A program made the translations under genes and the position numbers. DNA of 64,000 nt, from positions 42,873,270 through 42,937,269 of the forward strand of contig NC_086375.1 in NCBI RefSeq assembly GCF_036588685.1, read 5' to 3'. The notes below the pieces were generated by a model that saw nothing but the letters and a program-made list of their open reading frames with translations, was not told the origin of the DNA and ran no database searches. The stretch is from Mytilus trossulus. Taxonomy: Eukaryota; Mollusca; Bivalvia; Mytilida; Mytilidae. Of this stretch, positions 40,828-53,558 are shown piece by piece; the first letter of the stretch is position 1; the number at the start of each line of letters is the position of its first letter.

Positions 40828-43800
40828 CTGGAATAAATAAATCATTACTTGGATTATTCAGTATTGTGTATATTAGGCATCAATATAAAAAATCAAAGCT
40901 AAGGTTCAAATCCTCATTTAAGGACAATACCTCTTATAAGGAGTCATCTGACAGTTACTGTATTTGGCTAAATATAGATAAAATATTTGGATGATTCTGA
41001 AATACCAGTAATGGTTTTGCATGATTGTAACCAAGAAAGTGATTAAACAGTGAATTCATAGAATTTTCAAATGATTGAAATATACTCGTATTGATTGTCC
41101 CCAAGATTAATGGTTTGTCATTTTCATTTGTAAATTTATAGATTGGTTTATGTAATATTGGTGTTTCTGTTTAATGCATTACTTATCTAAACTCATGGCA
41201 ACTAAGAGCTGGGGTTGAAGTCATAAAACTTTGCTATGTGCTTGCATCACAAAAATCAAGCTCAAAACATGAAATTCAGCATTTTGATTGGTTGATTTTG
41301 AAGTATGAGTGAAATAAACTGACTCGAACATTTTGACTTTGAAGCGTTGTAAAGATGCTTGACTATTAAACTGCATGTTGTATTTAAGTATTTTGTTTTC
41401 TTTGGTTATAATGTCTGATTGACATTTACATTACTTCCTCCTTATTTCATACCACTGTACTTCCTGAACATAAAAGGCTATTTAGATGTGTTCTGATTTT
41501 CCATGTTGTTTCGTGCAAGAGATTTCCAGGTATTTAAAAAGTATTTCATTGGATTTCAACACACTTAACATTACCTGTGAGGGAGCTGGTGTTTCTGGGT
41601 TATCCATATGTCCCATAACTTGCCATATTATTGGATGAGTGCCAAATAGAACATTGCCATCTTTATCTAAAGTTGGATTGTCAATTGCTGTTTTTACATT
41701 AAATTCCTGAAAACAAAATATTTATTATATATTCCAGAAATAAAGCAAATGTGGACACATAAAATTGATTCACATTCATTATCTAAATGTCTTTTTAGAC
41801 AAGAATAAATGACAGAGGGAACACCATGCCCAACTCATAGTTTAAACTGTTGTGACTGTAACAATATACCTTAAACCAAAACTCAAACATGATACTGTAG
41901 GAACAGAAGGATACACAGACAGGTGTTTGGAATTTTAAAACTTTCATTTGGTCTTTCCCCCATCCACCTAACCATGTGTTTTTAAAAGTTAAAATGCCCT
42001 GTGAACACGAACAGCATCTATTCATTTAACTTACATTTTTTATGGATATCTTTTCCTACAGAAAAATGACTTCTTGTGAATCCTTGAAAATGAAATTTTT
42101 CAAAACTACGTAAAAAATTCATCTATATTTAAAATGTTGTCCAACTCAAGGTGACAAACAGTCTACAATATCATTAGATTCATTTAAGTCATTGATCATG
42201 TGACCAATCTAAAAAGTTTGATTTCTGATTTTTGGTGTTTTAACGCCACTTTTAAGCATGGCATTTAGGCTATTTCGTGGTAATCAATTTTTATTGGTGG
42301 AGGAAGCCATGATGTCTGGAAAAAACAATCAACCTTTGATAGAAAAGCTGACAATCCTAGTCAATTAAAATTGGAGTCAAGTGCACCCACATGAGTGGGG
42401 TTTGACCTCACAATCTCAGTGTTGACTGGCTAGTGATTACAGTAGTAACTACTTAGACCACTCTACCACCGAGCTTCCCCCCCCCCCCCCCAAATCTGAA
42501 AATAATATAGTACCTGGTATCTACTTAGTGTTCCATTCTTCTGTCTTGTAAAAGTATGAAATTTCTGAGGGACTGTTTCTCCTGTATACAAATACCTAAA
42601 AGAAAAACAAATTTGGAAAATACAATATTTTATGTCATGTTTGAAGAGACTTAAATTTTCTAAAAAAAGGAGAAAAGTACCAAGAAATTAGGTTTTATTA
42701 AAAATTAAAAAAAAAAGTTTTCAAGTTTAATCATTTTGAATCATAAAAGAAACAATTGAAAATGCATCTTTTCTGGATATATCAGTTTGACGTTGTGAAA
42801 ATAACATTTTATGTCAGCAACGTCATAACCTCCACTGTTACTGTTTCTTATACTCTTAATTTATGCAGTTACATCACTTGATTATACCAATCTATTATCC
42901 AGTAAAACTACAGTCAAACCTGCTCAAGAGACAACCTGTATAAAGCAAAAACATGTGTTATAATACCATTAATTTTAGCTCCCTCTGTAGTGTATTTCAT
43001 ATAATCTAACCTCACTCACAGTACTTGTATTAAAAGACCAGTTGTCTTATGAAACATTTTTTTTGCTTTCCCTTAAGGTGATACCAAATACTTTAGACTA
43101 AAATTAATTTGGCTCGTTGAGTTTTGACAAAATTTTGACAAAACATTAACTTGATCCTTTAATATAAAATATAAAAATTTCAAAAAACATGAACCACACA
43201 CTTTAATAATAAATGTTCACTGGATACATAGCAGTTTGACAAACACTAATTCTAATCAATCAGTAGCTAATAATGTTTCCTTTATAACAATAAATTGTGA
43301 TCAATACATTCAGATGATTTTTACAGAGTTATCTCCCTGTAGTAGTATGTCACACCTTTAGAGATTTCTTCAAACAGATTTAACTGTATATATACATGTA
43401 TTATCATCAAAATTTAAAACAATGTACTTCTTACTTTTGATCATGTGATAACACCAGACCATTTATGGTAACAAATCCATCATCTTGTTTGTGGTATGCT
43501 TTCCCGTCATAATACATCAGATTTGCATAGGCTAATGGTATGACTGCCTCTAATAATTTAAAAAGTCCACTCTTATAGTAGGCAAAATTTGTGAAGTAAA
43601 AACTTTTTTCACTGTCCATTGCTACATCATTTACCCTGAAACAAAATTTAAATAAAATTGAGAATAGAAATGGGGAATGTGTCAAAAAGACATCAACCTG
43701 ACCAAAGAGCAGATAATCGCTGAAGTCCACCAGCTGGGTCTTCAATACAGCAGGAGGCGTGCTTCAGCTTGCCACTAAACAAAAATATATAATAGTTCAG

Positions 43801-46800
43801 TGAAAGGATATATACCATAATCTAGTGTATACATTTAAATTGAAATATAATTCACAGCAACTTGAAGTTTGGATATTTTAATGTAGCATAAGGGCATCAC
43901 CAATCAAATTCGAAATCATGACTTCATTTCTATAAAGTTTTGAAGTAAATAGGTATATTTGCATAAAAAGTTGCATTTATTCAGCACTTACAGGAAAATT
44001 GAATCTCCAGCATTATAACAACATGGTTTCCTATTTTATTGTGGTGAATAAAAGCAAATTTAACCCTATTACCTTCTTACACAATCTTTGAAGGGATGGC
44101 AGTAAGGATTTTCTATTAATATTTTGATAACGCAAACAAATTGTTTTACTAGTCCATCAGTCATACTGATGACAAAGTTTTGATTGCCTGAGGTCCAAAC
44201 ATAGGGCCAGTGGATTTTTTAACCCCTCAGACACTTGTCACTGTAAGTAATGCCCTTATCCCTAATAATAATAATTGTAACTGAATATAATACTTGAACT
44301 GTTTTTATCTTAAAAGCGGTAAAAAATACTTACATATGTATAGTTGTGTCTCTGTAAGTGTGAACATGCTTCAGCTGTTTATCTTTAGCTATGAACAGGA
44401 ATTTTTCTATAGTATCTCCTGCTGATCCATGATTAACCACCATAACTGTCACTTTATCTTCAAACACATAAATGATGTAAATATTTTCAGGTTGATCTTG
44501 ACATATAACTTCAGATCATATGTTTTTATACGTCATATATGAATTTGTAATATGCATGCTTTTGTTTAATAATGAAAATTGTGACATCACAATGCATTCT
44601 TAATAGTAGGAAAAATCATGAGACGATGATATATATTAAGCACACAAGTCTATCACTAAAGTTTTTATGTTGACATCATAATGTCCATTCTTTTTTTATG
44701 TTGTGTTGATGGGTTTGTTTATCGTTGATGCTTACGACACCTTCTACTATTTATATAAAAAGATAAACATGAACCATTCAAATTGTAATGTATTAGTAAC
44801 TTCCAGTTTTTCTTTTAACATTGTACATGTTGTATATTTGGATGGCTGTTTGAGTTCCCTATATGTTAAACTCTTTTTAATAAAGTCAGCATCAAAATCA
44901 AATCCAACTACTAGTCCGAAAAAAACAATGTCATTTTTCTTATGTGTCCAAACAAAGTTTGCAAATACTTCACCAATCTGAATTTTTTTTAACCAATTTG
45001 TCTTATAACTTATTCTAACAAGAATGTGTTCCCAGTATATGGATGCCCAACTAGCACTCTCATTTTCTATGTTCAGCAGACTGTGAAATTGGGGTCACAA
45101 CTCTTTAGTCTTATTTGGCATCAAAGTTAGAAAGATTATATCATAAGGAACATGTCAGTGTACTAAGTTTCAAGTTGATTGGACTTCAAAAACAACCTTG
45201 ACCAACAACTTTAACCTGAAGAGGGACAAACGAACGTACGGACGGACAAATGAACAGACAGACAGACAAACGTACAGACCAGAAAACATAATGCCCCTCT
45301 ATTATCGTAGGTGGGGCATAAAAATTGCCTTTAATGATAGTATGTGATAAGTATTACCACAAGATAAAATAGTACTTAACATCTTACTACCAAATCTCAG
45401 TAACAAACATTTTATGTATCAATGCACATGGACCTATTGGTATTTTACAATGATGACACCTCAGCAAAATTATGTTAACATTTGACAGTAGGTATGAATG
45501 ATAAACACTTGACTTTTGTGACAATGAAAAGCCTAAGACTATTTTCAATAGGTTCCCCTTTGAAAAGTCTAGTACTAGTAATTGAATTAGACCCTACCAC
45601 TAGATCAAATGCAATGTAACTGAAGATGTTTGCAAAATCTACCTTTGTCTTTCCACAAACTAATGCCATGAGGACCAAAATCAGACTGGTTGAACTGGTC
45701 TCCTACAATTTTTAGTTCTTCTATGCCTTTATCTGGTTGATTAAAATCAAACAAATAAATTCTTCCTTTTCCATTGTGCTTCTTACGGTGTTCAGAAACT
45801 GTAGAGGAAGCTCCTGGCATAACAAGGCCCTAAAAAAAACCAGCAGTATTATTAATGAAGAGCGAGTATTTCAAACTAAAGTAGCAATTTCTATAGCAGA
45901 TATCACCTGTGCACTTTATTGTTGGACCACGTACTATCATGAATGAAAAGTTTTATTGAGTAACGCAATTGCTTGAGGAATAACATGTAATGTGCAGTTA
46001 GCCAATCAGAATAAAGTATTATAATGAAACATACATCTAATGTAATTATTACAATATAAGGTATAAATATACAAAGGGAGTGAGTTTTACTCATGTTAAT
46101 CTGGAATGAGTCCACTTCATTTTGTTTCTGTACCTAGTTATGCTATTGGCACCAAGTATTGTCTCCATGTCTCATCTCCAATTCCTGTAATTATGTGAAA
46201 CAAGGGCAATAACTCAGGGTAATACTATACTTACTGATGTAATAAATGTTAAACCATTAGGTAATGTTTCCATGTCTTCATATCCAATTCCTGTATTCAA
46301 ATATATAATAAATAGAAAATTATTAAAGCTGTTTTTAATGGAGCAAAATACCCAATTTCAGGGTACAGAGTAATAGGAAAGAAGTTTTTGATGATTTTGA
46401 TCATAATATTAGATAACTGTATTGTAATTTAATTTTGCAGACACAAGTTTTCTTTAATGTGTAACTAAAAGTGTTTTGATTCTTAGCTCAATGAACAAAA
46501 TTCCAAACAAGATCAATCATAAAAGTATATATATATATCCCATTAATTAGCAGTGTAACATGTTTTGATAAGTTAAGATACACAATTTTGATAAAATTAA
46601 AGGATGCTGGAGTTGGTACAGACTGTCAAATAACTACATGTTTGTACATGTATGTACTATTTTTACACACCTACTGAAAATCCTTTAAAACTTATTAAGT
46701 GCACATCAATGTCTTTGACAGAAGTTTGATGAATGAAGGTCCTATTTAGAAGTTAGACCAAAGTTTTTAAACAAAATCTATGATTCCTATGAAGACTTCA

Positions 46801-47573
46801 ATTTACCAAAATACACAGGAACTTGCATGTAGGCCATACCTTTTTGTTGAAGCAAGTTTTTTTTTTAAATTTGATAAATACATTACCTTCTCCAGGAACA
46901 ATTCTACAGGGTCCGGGTGTATGGTTATACACATGTTTAAAAAGCTCAAGTTTATTTCTGAAAAAAACAAAAGAAAAAAATATATTTATGAGAATGTTAG
47001 TTATGTTTAAACACTGGAAAATAAATTATGTACATATGTTTATTATACACACTGTTCATGTACCTTGTCTGTTGTTAAAAAAAAACTATATCTAATGATT
47101 TCTCATGCTATCTGTATCATGATTTCGCTTTGTGGAGATATAAATGGCATCCCTCACCCCATCCCTGGAGAATTTAAGCTTTAGCTTAATTGTTTTACTA
47201 AACTACTATTTCAACAAAAGCACTTGTTTTTTATAACCAAGAAGGTTGACTATCCATTGATAATTGAATGCTTCTTTTCATGATTAAATTGGTGTGCAAA
47301 TTGCATTTATTGAAGCCAAATTTTGGTCTTAAAACTATTTAGGCACACAATCAACATTATTTCAATCCTATTAAATTGTACAAATATGTGAAAAGGGAGA
47401 CAACAAACACAGTGTGAAGGAACAGATATATACCATAGCAATCTGATAAACAATGTGGTCAGATTTGACCATTACCTAAGCAGATTTTGTACGTTTTTAA
47501 AATCTTACAGAAATTTTACAATAAACTGAATTATCAGTAACCCAATAACAGCCGCAATTGCTTTCTTGATCAT
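40657..47573 (-). CDS. Paraoxonase/arylesterase-family protein (nine exons, complete)
   Basis: Exons in coding order: 47573-47509, 46957-46887, 46290-46235, 45829-45643, 44457-44334, 43635-43435, 42595-42514, 41706-41575, 40827-40657; 1089 bp give 362 residues, close to the usual 355. All phases agree. Residues 1-21 (MIKKAIAAVIGLLIIQFIVKF) form an uncleaved-looking N-terminal anchor. The six-bladed propeller shows the full calcium and active-site set: E50-D51 (GYEDMETLPNG), N170-D171 (VNDVAMD), N226 (TING), D271-N272 (AIDN), and histidines H118 (GPHGIS) and H136 (VVNHG), each two residues on from the human PON1 numbering except for the offset of the N-terminal ones. C39 and C356 match the structural disulfide. 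Paraoxonases are calcium-dependent lactonases that also cleave aryl esters; they act on membranes or lipoproteins. The protein is probably active; substrate unknown. Confidence 0.93.
42478..42491 (+). repeat. Poly-C tract
   Basis: A run of about 14 C in an intron of the paraoxonase gene (poly-G on the coding strand). Confidence 0.9.
43435..43635 (-). CDS. Paraoxonase exon with active-site asparagines
   Basis: Encodes VNDVAMDSEKSFYFTN through DGFVTINGLVLSHDQ, which carry the N170-D171 and N226 positions of the calcium site. TTTCAG acceptor and GTAAGA donor. Confidence 0.9.
43660..43785 (+). repeat. Dispersed repeat (GGAAATGGGGAAT family)
   Basis: AGAAATGGGGAATGTGTCAAA, CATCAACCTGACCAAAGAGC and GGGTCTTCAATACAGC, ending near GCGTGCTTCAGCTTG. 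Intronic in the paraoxonase gene. Confidence 0.7.
44990..45330 (+). repeat. Dispersed repeat ending in GGGGCATA block
   Basis: It contains GAATGTGTTCCCAGTATATG, GGGGTCACAACTC, a GACGGACAAATGAACAGACA-rich part and CCCCTCTATTATCGTAGGTG. I recognise the type from bivalve introns; class unknown. Located between paraoxonase exons 4 and 5. Confidence 0.6.
45643..45829 (-). CDS. Paraoxonase exon with first active-site histidine
   Basis: Encodes GLVMPGASS to GPHGISLWKDK. H118 equals the H115 position of PON1. Acceptor TTTTAG, donor GTAGAT (a weaker but acceptable donor). Confidence 0.88.
46140..46184 (-). pseudogene. Relic duplicate of paraoxonase exon 3
   Basis: About 106 bp downstream of exon 3 in gene order, the sequence ATTACAG then GAATTGGAGATGAGACATGG resembles the acceptor and start of exon 3 (GAATTGGATATGAAGACATGG). 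Deletions break the ED calcium motif and no donor follows. Looks like a decayed exon copy. Confidence 0.5.
47509..47573 (-). CDS. Paraoxonase exon 1 with start codon
   Basis: ATG at 47573 opens 21 codons of a hydrophobic N-terminus followed by a GTAAGA donor; two leftover bases complete a Leu codon with exon 2. The frame match and the typical N-terminal anchor support this start. Confidence 0.83.
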
Positions 47574-48019
47574 TGTTTAACGGCCAGCAAAGAAGTTCAG
47601 TCATGGGACTTTTAATAGGTCACGGGGATTAAAAGTGAAATGGCGGGAAATAAAACGTATAGAAACACAAAGTAATGTATTAGCTTTGTAAAAAGCATGT
47701 TGACTTTAGAACCTATCAAATATATTCGGAACAGAAGTGCACAGCTAGAAACGTAGTTTTAGAAGTTCAGTTATAAAAAAGAGTTACAACTTTTCAGCGA
47801 ATAATTTTAAAAAAGCTATATTTATAACTCTTGTTATTATTAAAACGTATGAAAAACAAAATTTCATTTACAACGCAGCAAGCTGTTATAAATAAAAAAG
47901 AATAGATAATGTATTAAAATGTCTCTCCTGGCATGCAGATCAAAAACAGTCCAGGACTGGACAAGATTTCTAAAATATGTGAAGCTGTTAACAGCCATGA
48001 TGTTTTGAAGCTGTCAGTA

Positions 48020-48105
48020 ACAGTCATGATGTTTGTGTCATTTTGGTCTTTTGTGGATAGTTGTCTCATTGGCAATCATACCACATCTTCTTTTTTTTTT
48101 TTATA
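48020..48105 (+). repeat. Dispersed repeat, GTTGTCTCATTGGCAATC family
   Basis: Short end fragment: GTGTCATTTTGGTCTTTTGT, GATAGTTGTCTCATTGGCAA and CATACCACATCTTC. Confidence 0.8.
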
Positions 48106-48523
48106 TGAAAAGGTCCTGTAAACTATTTCATAAAGAAGCAGCATCAAAGCTAAAAAGATTTCTTTCCATATGAGGTAGTTCTTACCTGTGATACTTCCAA
48201 ATTGTAACTGTATCTAAAATTATATTATGGTGTTTAATGTGAAATAAATTTTGTAAACATAAAGCCGGAGCCAACTTATTACTCTTTTGTAATTTCTGTC
48301 AAAGTTTTTTACTTGTTTCTCTGCCGGTACAAAAATGCCAAGCTAAAGGGCAAAAATCAAAATTACTAACCTTAATGAAGGTATAGACATGGTAAGTATA
48401 TTCTATCTGGGTTTTCTTACTGAGCTATCGATCCAATTTTCATGAAAACATCAAAGTGTTCGATCAGGCTTAATGTTCAGAAGAGAATTGGATCCTATGA
48501 TGATCTAACCAGATTGAATAGAC

Positions 48524-48802
48524 TTACCAATTTCCATAGTAACCAGTGAGAAATTCGTTACTATTGACTTGAATGAAAACAGAGATATGTCTCTGGTGAA
48601 AACATCTCCAACGAAAGTAATAAAAACATACATATATATATCTTAATAATTTTATAAGTGGATACGACAGTAAACGTATAATAATACACATTGCCACAGG
48701 CCCGGCAAACATGAGCCAGAAGAATACATTTGAACCAATTATCTCATGCAGGAAAAGATGAACTGACTCCCTTAGAACGAATGGAATATCAGTAAAGAAC
48801 AT
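48524..48802 (-). CDS. Unrecognised hydrophobic ORF
   Basis: A 92-codon frame starting MFFTDIPFVLRESVHLFLHE with one strong hydrophobic segment (about residues 26-50, FFWLMFAGPVAMCIIIRLL) and aromatic-rich sequence after it. A GTAAGT donor lies at its end (about 48533), so it might be a first exon of an unseen gene on the - strand. Joining it to paraoxonase exon 2 would create a stop at once, so it is not an alternative start of that gene. I do not recognise it; it may be chance. Confidence 0.2.
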   Translation of the reverse strand: MFFTDIPFVLRESVHLFLHEIIGSNVFFWLMFAGPVAMCIIIRLLSYPLIKLLRYIYVCFYYFRWRCFHQRHISVFIQVNSNEFLTGYYGNW

Positions 48803-49684
48803 GTCTACGAATATATATAATGTTTAAAGAATCGATGGCCGTGAGTGATGGTCAACAGTAATAAAGGCGAAGACACTGATATAAATATGGATAACAATTA
48901 ATAATGCATAAAAATGTACTTAAATTGGGAATACAAGTGGTGAATTTAAAGACTACGTTACCATGTTTGCGGTATACTTACAGAAGCGTCGGTTATGATC
49001 GTGTTCGGATAACGGGAAAATGTGAATAGCAAGCGAATAAGCAGTACCAAGTGACTTAGTCGAGGAAAAATTATGTCTATAAATAGTGTCTGAAATTAAG
49101 GAAAGTTAGGAACGCACAATCGACTAACCAAGAAAGAAACAAAGAAAAGCCAACATTCGTATTATATGCAGAGCTGAACCCAACGACAGTCATGCATGCC
49201 TGTAAAAAAGGGATATTGGTGTATTTATTCATACAAGCACAGTGCACTGTAAGACCGGTTTAATAAATTTAATAGGATGATAAGGGATGCTACATTACAG
49301 TTTCAGACTTTAAAATATCAAAATATTAAAGACTAGTTTAGGCAAAACAAACTACCGAAACACACAGACTGAGAGAAAAAAGTGAAGCATAAACACATTA
49401 GAGATATCTCGCTTTAAAATAAAAGGTTTAACTTGCAGAGATGTTAGACAGTGTCTATATTAAATAATATATAGTATTGAACGAAGTTTACAGAGATTTT
49501 GAAAAAAAAATGGCATACTTAATCGAAATATTAAGGGTAATTAAGGCGGTGTTGTTATTGTCTGCTTGCTCCACAATATCTAATCCCCTGATATGTTGAG
49601 TGGTACATATTCGGATTCTTTATTGGTTCAATTTACTATGGAAGACAAAAAAATGGACTACATAATCAAATACCTTCTGCATAA

Positions 49685-50165
49685 GAGAGGCGAAAGATAC
49701 CAAAGGGACATTTAAACTTTGTTAGTCTTGTATTATTTTTAATTCTAGTTTCTTGTGTACAATTTGAAGTTTAGTACATGGCATTGTCATTAAACTAGTA
49801 TATATATTTTTTTAGGGGCCAGCTGGAGGACACCTCGGGGTGCGGGATTTTCTCGCTGTATTGAAGACCTGTTGGTGACCTTCTGATTTTTTCTGTTCCA
49901 TGCATGGTCGGGTGTTGTCTCTTTGACGCATTCCCCATTTTCATTCTCAATTTTATCATAAGTAGAAAATAAAAATGAAAGAGACAAACAGACAAACAAC
50001 AGTGCACTAAACACAACGTAGAAAACTAAAGACTGAACAATACAAACCCCCAACAAAACTGGGGATGATCTCGTGTTCTCCGAAAGGATAAGAAGATTCT
50101 GCTCTACGTGTGGCACCCGTCGTGATGCTCTTTTTAGTACAAACCCGCCACAGTAATAATTATAA
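49685..50165 (-). repeat. Composite of two dispersed repeats
   Basis: The RT-element 3' UTR family (AGAGGCGAAAGATACCAAAG at the left, ACAGACAAACAACAGTGCAC to the ACACGTCG-type end at the right) is interrupted by an opposite-strand copy of the GGAAATGGGGAAT family at about 49825-49960. Confidence 0.6.
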
Positions 50166-50561
50166 CTCAGAGTGTCAAATTCGGTGAAAAAGGGGATGGG
50201 ATTTTAGTTACGAAAGCAACATGGAAACAAGGATACTTTCAAACAATGTCTGAAATACAAAAGGGTTATACCATGCCCAACACAAAAAAACTCAAATGAT
50301 TAATATGCACAAAAAAACTTCACCCGGTTCTCATGACAATGGTGACATTGCTTAAATTCCTATATGAATTATCAAATAAATTAAAAACGTCCAATACAAC
50401 TCATACATGAGGTCATATATCGGCATAAGAATACATGACACTCGAGTGGACCATTTCCGATACAAGTTATCAACAGAAGTACATGATAGAATTAGCACGG
50501 CTGATTGTTTTAGATAACAGTACAGTTTATTGATGTTCATAATATCCTTAATCCGCTACGA

Positions 50562-51162
<601 letters not shown>

Positions 51163-51174
51163 GTAAATCTGTTT

Positions 51175-51720
51175 CCCACACTTTTTTCTTCATGCTTGAA
51201 GATATTAATTTCAGTTTTGGTGTTTTGTTTTATCATTACAAGTTACAGATCAAGTTTGAAGTTTGTTCCAGTCTGATGATTGTGTGCAGAGTTATGGTCC
51301 TTTGGATTAGAAAATTAACTAAAATAATCAGTTTTCCGCAATTTTTTTTTTGTCATTCTTGAAGATATTAATTAATTATTGGTATATAGTTTTATCATGA
51401 CAAGTTACAGTTCAAGTTTGTCTGATGTTTTTGTGCAGAGTTATGGTCATTGGGCTTAGAAAATTCACTCAAATGTCAGTATTCCACACTTTTCATCATG
51501 ATTGAATATATTGATTTCAAAACTGGAATATAGTTTTATCATGACAAATTACAGATCAAGTTCGACTTTTGTTCTGGTCTGATGTTTTTGTGCAGAGTTA
51601 GGGTCCTTGGACTAAGAAAATTCAGTTAAATAATCAATTTTCAACACTTTTTTTACTTGATATTTGTTATATAGGTTACACCATGACAACTTATAGATCA
51701 AGTTAGAATTTGTTCCAATA
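51175..51720 (+). repeat. Tandem units following the (TCTG)n array
   Basis: Four to five diverged units of 115-165 bp, each with TTTTATCATGACAAGTTACA, GATCAAGTTTG and GCAGAGTTATGGTCCTTGG. It may belong to the same dispersed element as the preceding array. Confidence 0.75.
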
Positions 51721-52309
51721 CTATTAGTTTTTAACCGGAAGGGGACTATTTATTGCCGTGCAATACTCACAGAATGCTTGTTGTCTTTTAGCAGGTTCTG
51801 AAGATACCACTTCATATGAATGCAAAAATAAATTTTCCAGTAGGTCACAGCCGTATTTGTGAAATTACCTCAACTTTATGTGCATAACTATCAGAATTTT
51901 CGATTTTCATTGATTTTCAATTTTATTTGATCTGGCCATTGGTTGTTGTTGATTTAACTACAATTATGACAAACTAAGGAGGATAACTTCAATTTTAAAG
52001 ATTACTTTTCTAATGACATCATTGATATTTTTAGAATAGATACAAGTGTGGACACAGATGAGTGTGGATAGTGTGTTTGGATGTTTGACAGTGTCTTATG
52101 ACAATAAAGTTCTATGTTTTTCCTATATGGTGTTAATAACTGTGTTGCACGGTGACAACCGATCTGAGCATTAGGAGTGTTATTTATTTGATATTTTTTT
52201 ATGTTCAATACAGACATGGGGAGACAGTAATTACATTAGTAACCAAATGATTATGATAGAACATGTTCTACATCTTTGGTTTTGGATACATTTTGTAGCT
52301 GGGAATTGT

Positions 52310-52380
52310 TAATTTCTGTGTCGATTTGGTCTCTTGTGGAGAATTGTCTCACTGGCAATCATACCTCATCTTTTTTTATA
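52310..52380 (+). repeat. Dispersed repeat, GTTGTCTCATTGGCAATC family, end fragment
   Basis: GGTCTCTTGTGGAGAATTGT, CTCACTGGCAATCATACC and TCATCTTTTTTTATA. Confidence 0.75.
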
Positions 52381-52554
52381 TGTATTTGCTTACTATTGGT
52401 ATGGTTCTATTTACATTACTTTGTGGTGGATCGTCAGTATCATTAGTAAAAAAAAAAATTAAAATGTCGAATTTCTTCCTCAGATTAGAATACATTTATT
52501 GGTTTTAAGTAATGACAATGGCTTAAGTCTGACATGATTATTGGGGCTAAATAA

Positions 52555-53470
52555 GATCGGAAGTAAACCTCTGTGCTGATTTATATCAATTCTTTATATC
52601 TCCTCCAAAGCTGGTCGAAGCAAAGACAAATTTTTACCAAAATAAAAATGATTTCACCAAAAGAACCTTTTTGAGCATGCTTCAAAGACTCATAACTGCT
52701 CCAAAAGTAATCTGATCGAATTTGAAGCATGTCTAGCAGATATCATCAACATCTACTTAATAAGTCTTAAAATATGTCTAAATACCTAAAAAGCTATTTA
52801 GTACTCAAAAGGTATTGCAAAATTATTCCTTTCATTTTTTGTTTTGTTATATGGATACAAATATAAGTGATACATGTACCAATACAGTATTTGTTGTGGT
52901 ATGCAAGTGTAGTAATTAGCATTTACTGTAACAATGTTAATTCACACAAATTAAGAAAAAACAAATGAATGGAACAGATACTCCGCAGGGTGCTGCTTTA
53001 TACGACTGCAGAGGTGGAAACCTGAACAGTTGGGGCTAGTATGGACACAACATTCAAGCTAGATACAGCTCTGAATTTGGATTGTGGTTAAATAGTTGAC
53101 ACAACATAGGTTTCTGACACAGATTGAATGTGGTCTATAAAGAACTTCAACTTAAAAATTTTAAATTGGACATTTACCTATTTTGGTCCAATATCCAAAA
53201 TCTAAATACATGGTTAAATTCAGAATATCATAGAACCCGAAGAATTCAATTTTTGATCGGACCAACTTGAAAACTGGGCCCATAATCAAAAATCTAAGTA
53301 TATGTTAAGAATCACCATATCAAAGAACCCCAAAAATTCAATTTTTGTTAAAATCAAGCTGATTCTTTGGATGAAGACGATGACGCCAACGTGATACAAA
53401 TGTACAACCAAAAAGTTTTCAATTTTTGTGGTGCTATAAAAATGATCTCAAATCAAATTTCTAATGGAGT
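52555..53470 (+). repeat. Long dispersed repeat with CCAAAATC blocks
   Basis: Landmarks are GATCGGAAGTAAACCTCTGT, the GCAGGGTGCTGCTTTATACG block, CTGAACAGTTGGGG, repeated CAAAAATTCAATTTTTG strings and GATGAAGACGATGACGCCAA. I recognise this style from mussel sequence; no frame is open. Confidence 0.6.
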
Positions 53471-53558
53471 TTGCAACAATAATTATTCAACTACTCATTT
53501 TAATAAAACATTAAGTATTAAAATATAAATGTCATACAGTCATGGTGATGATGCCCCC

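Noticed and set aside
47933..48121. Small coding exon (IKNSPGLDKISKICEAV...)
   Set aside because: It looks slightly protein-like, but the frame runs directly into a known dispersed repeat at 48020 and has no donor; not supported.
48524..48802. Alternative first exon of the paraoxonase gene
   Set aside because: Splicing its donor to paraoxonase exon 2 or to the possible 28-bp exon gives TGA at the junction; the exon at 47573 fits in frame and gives a normal N-terminus.
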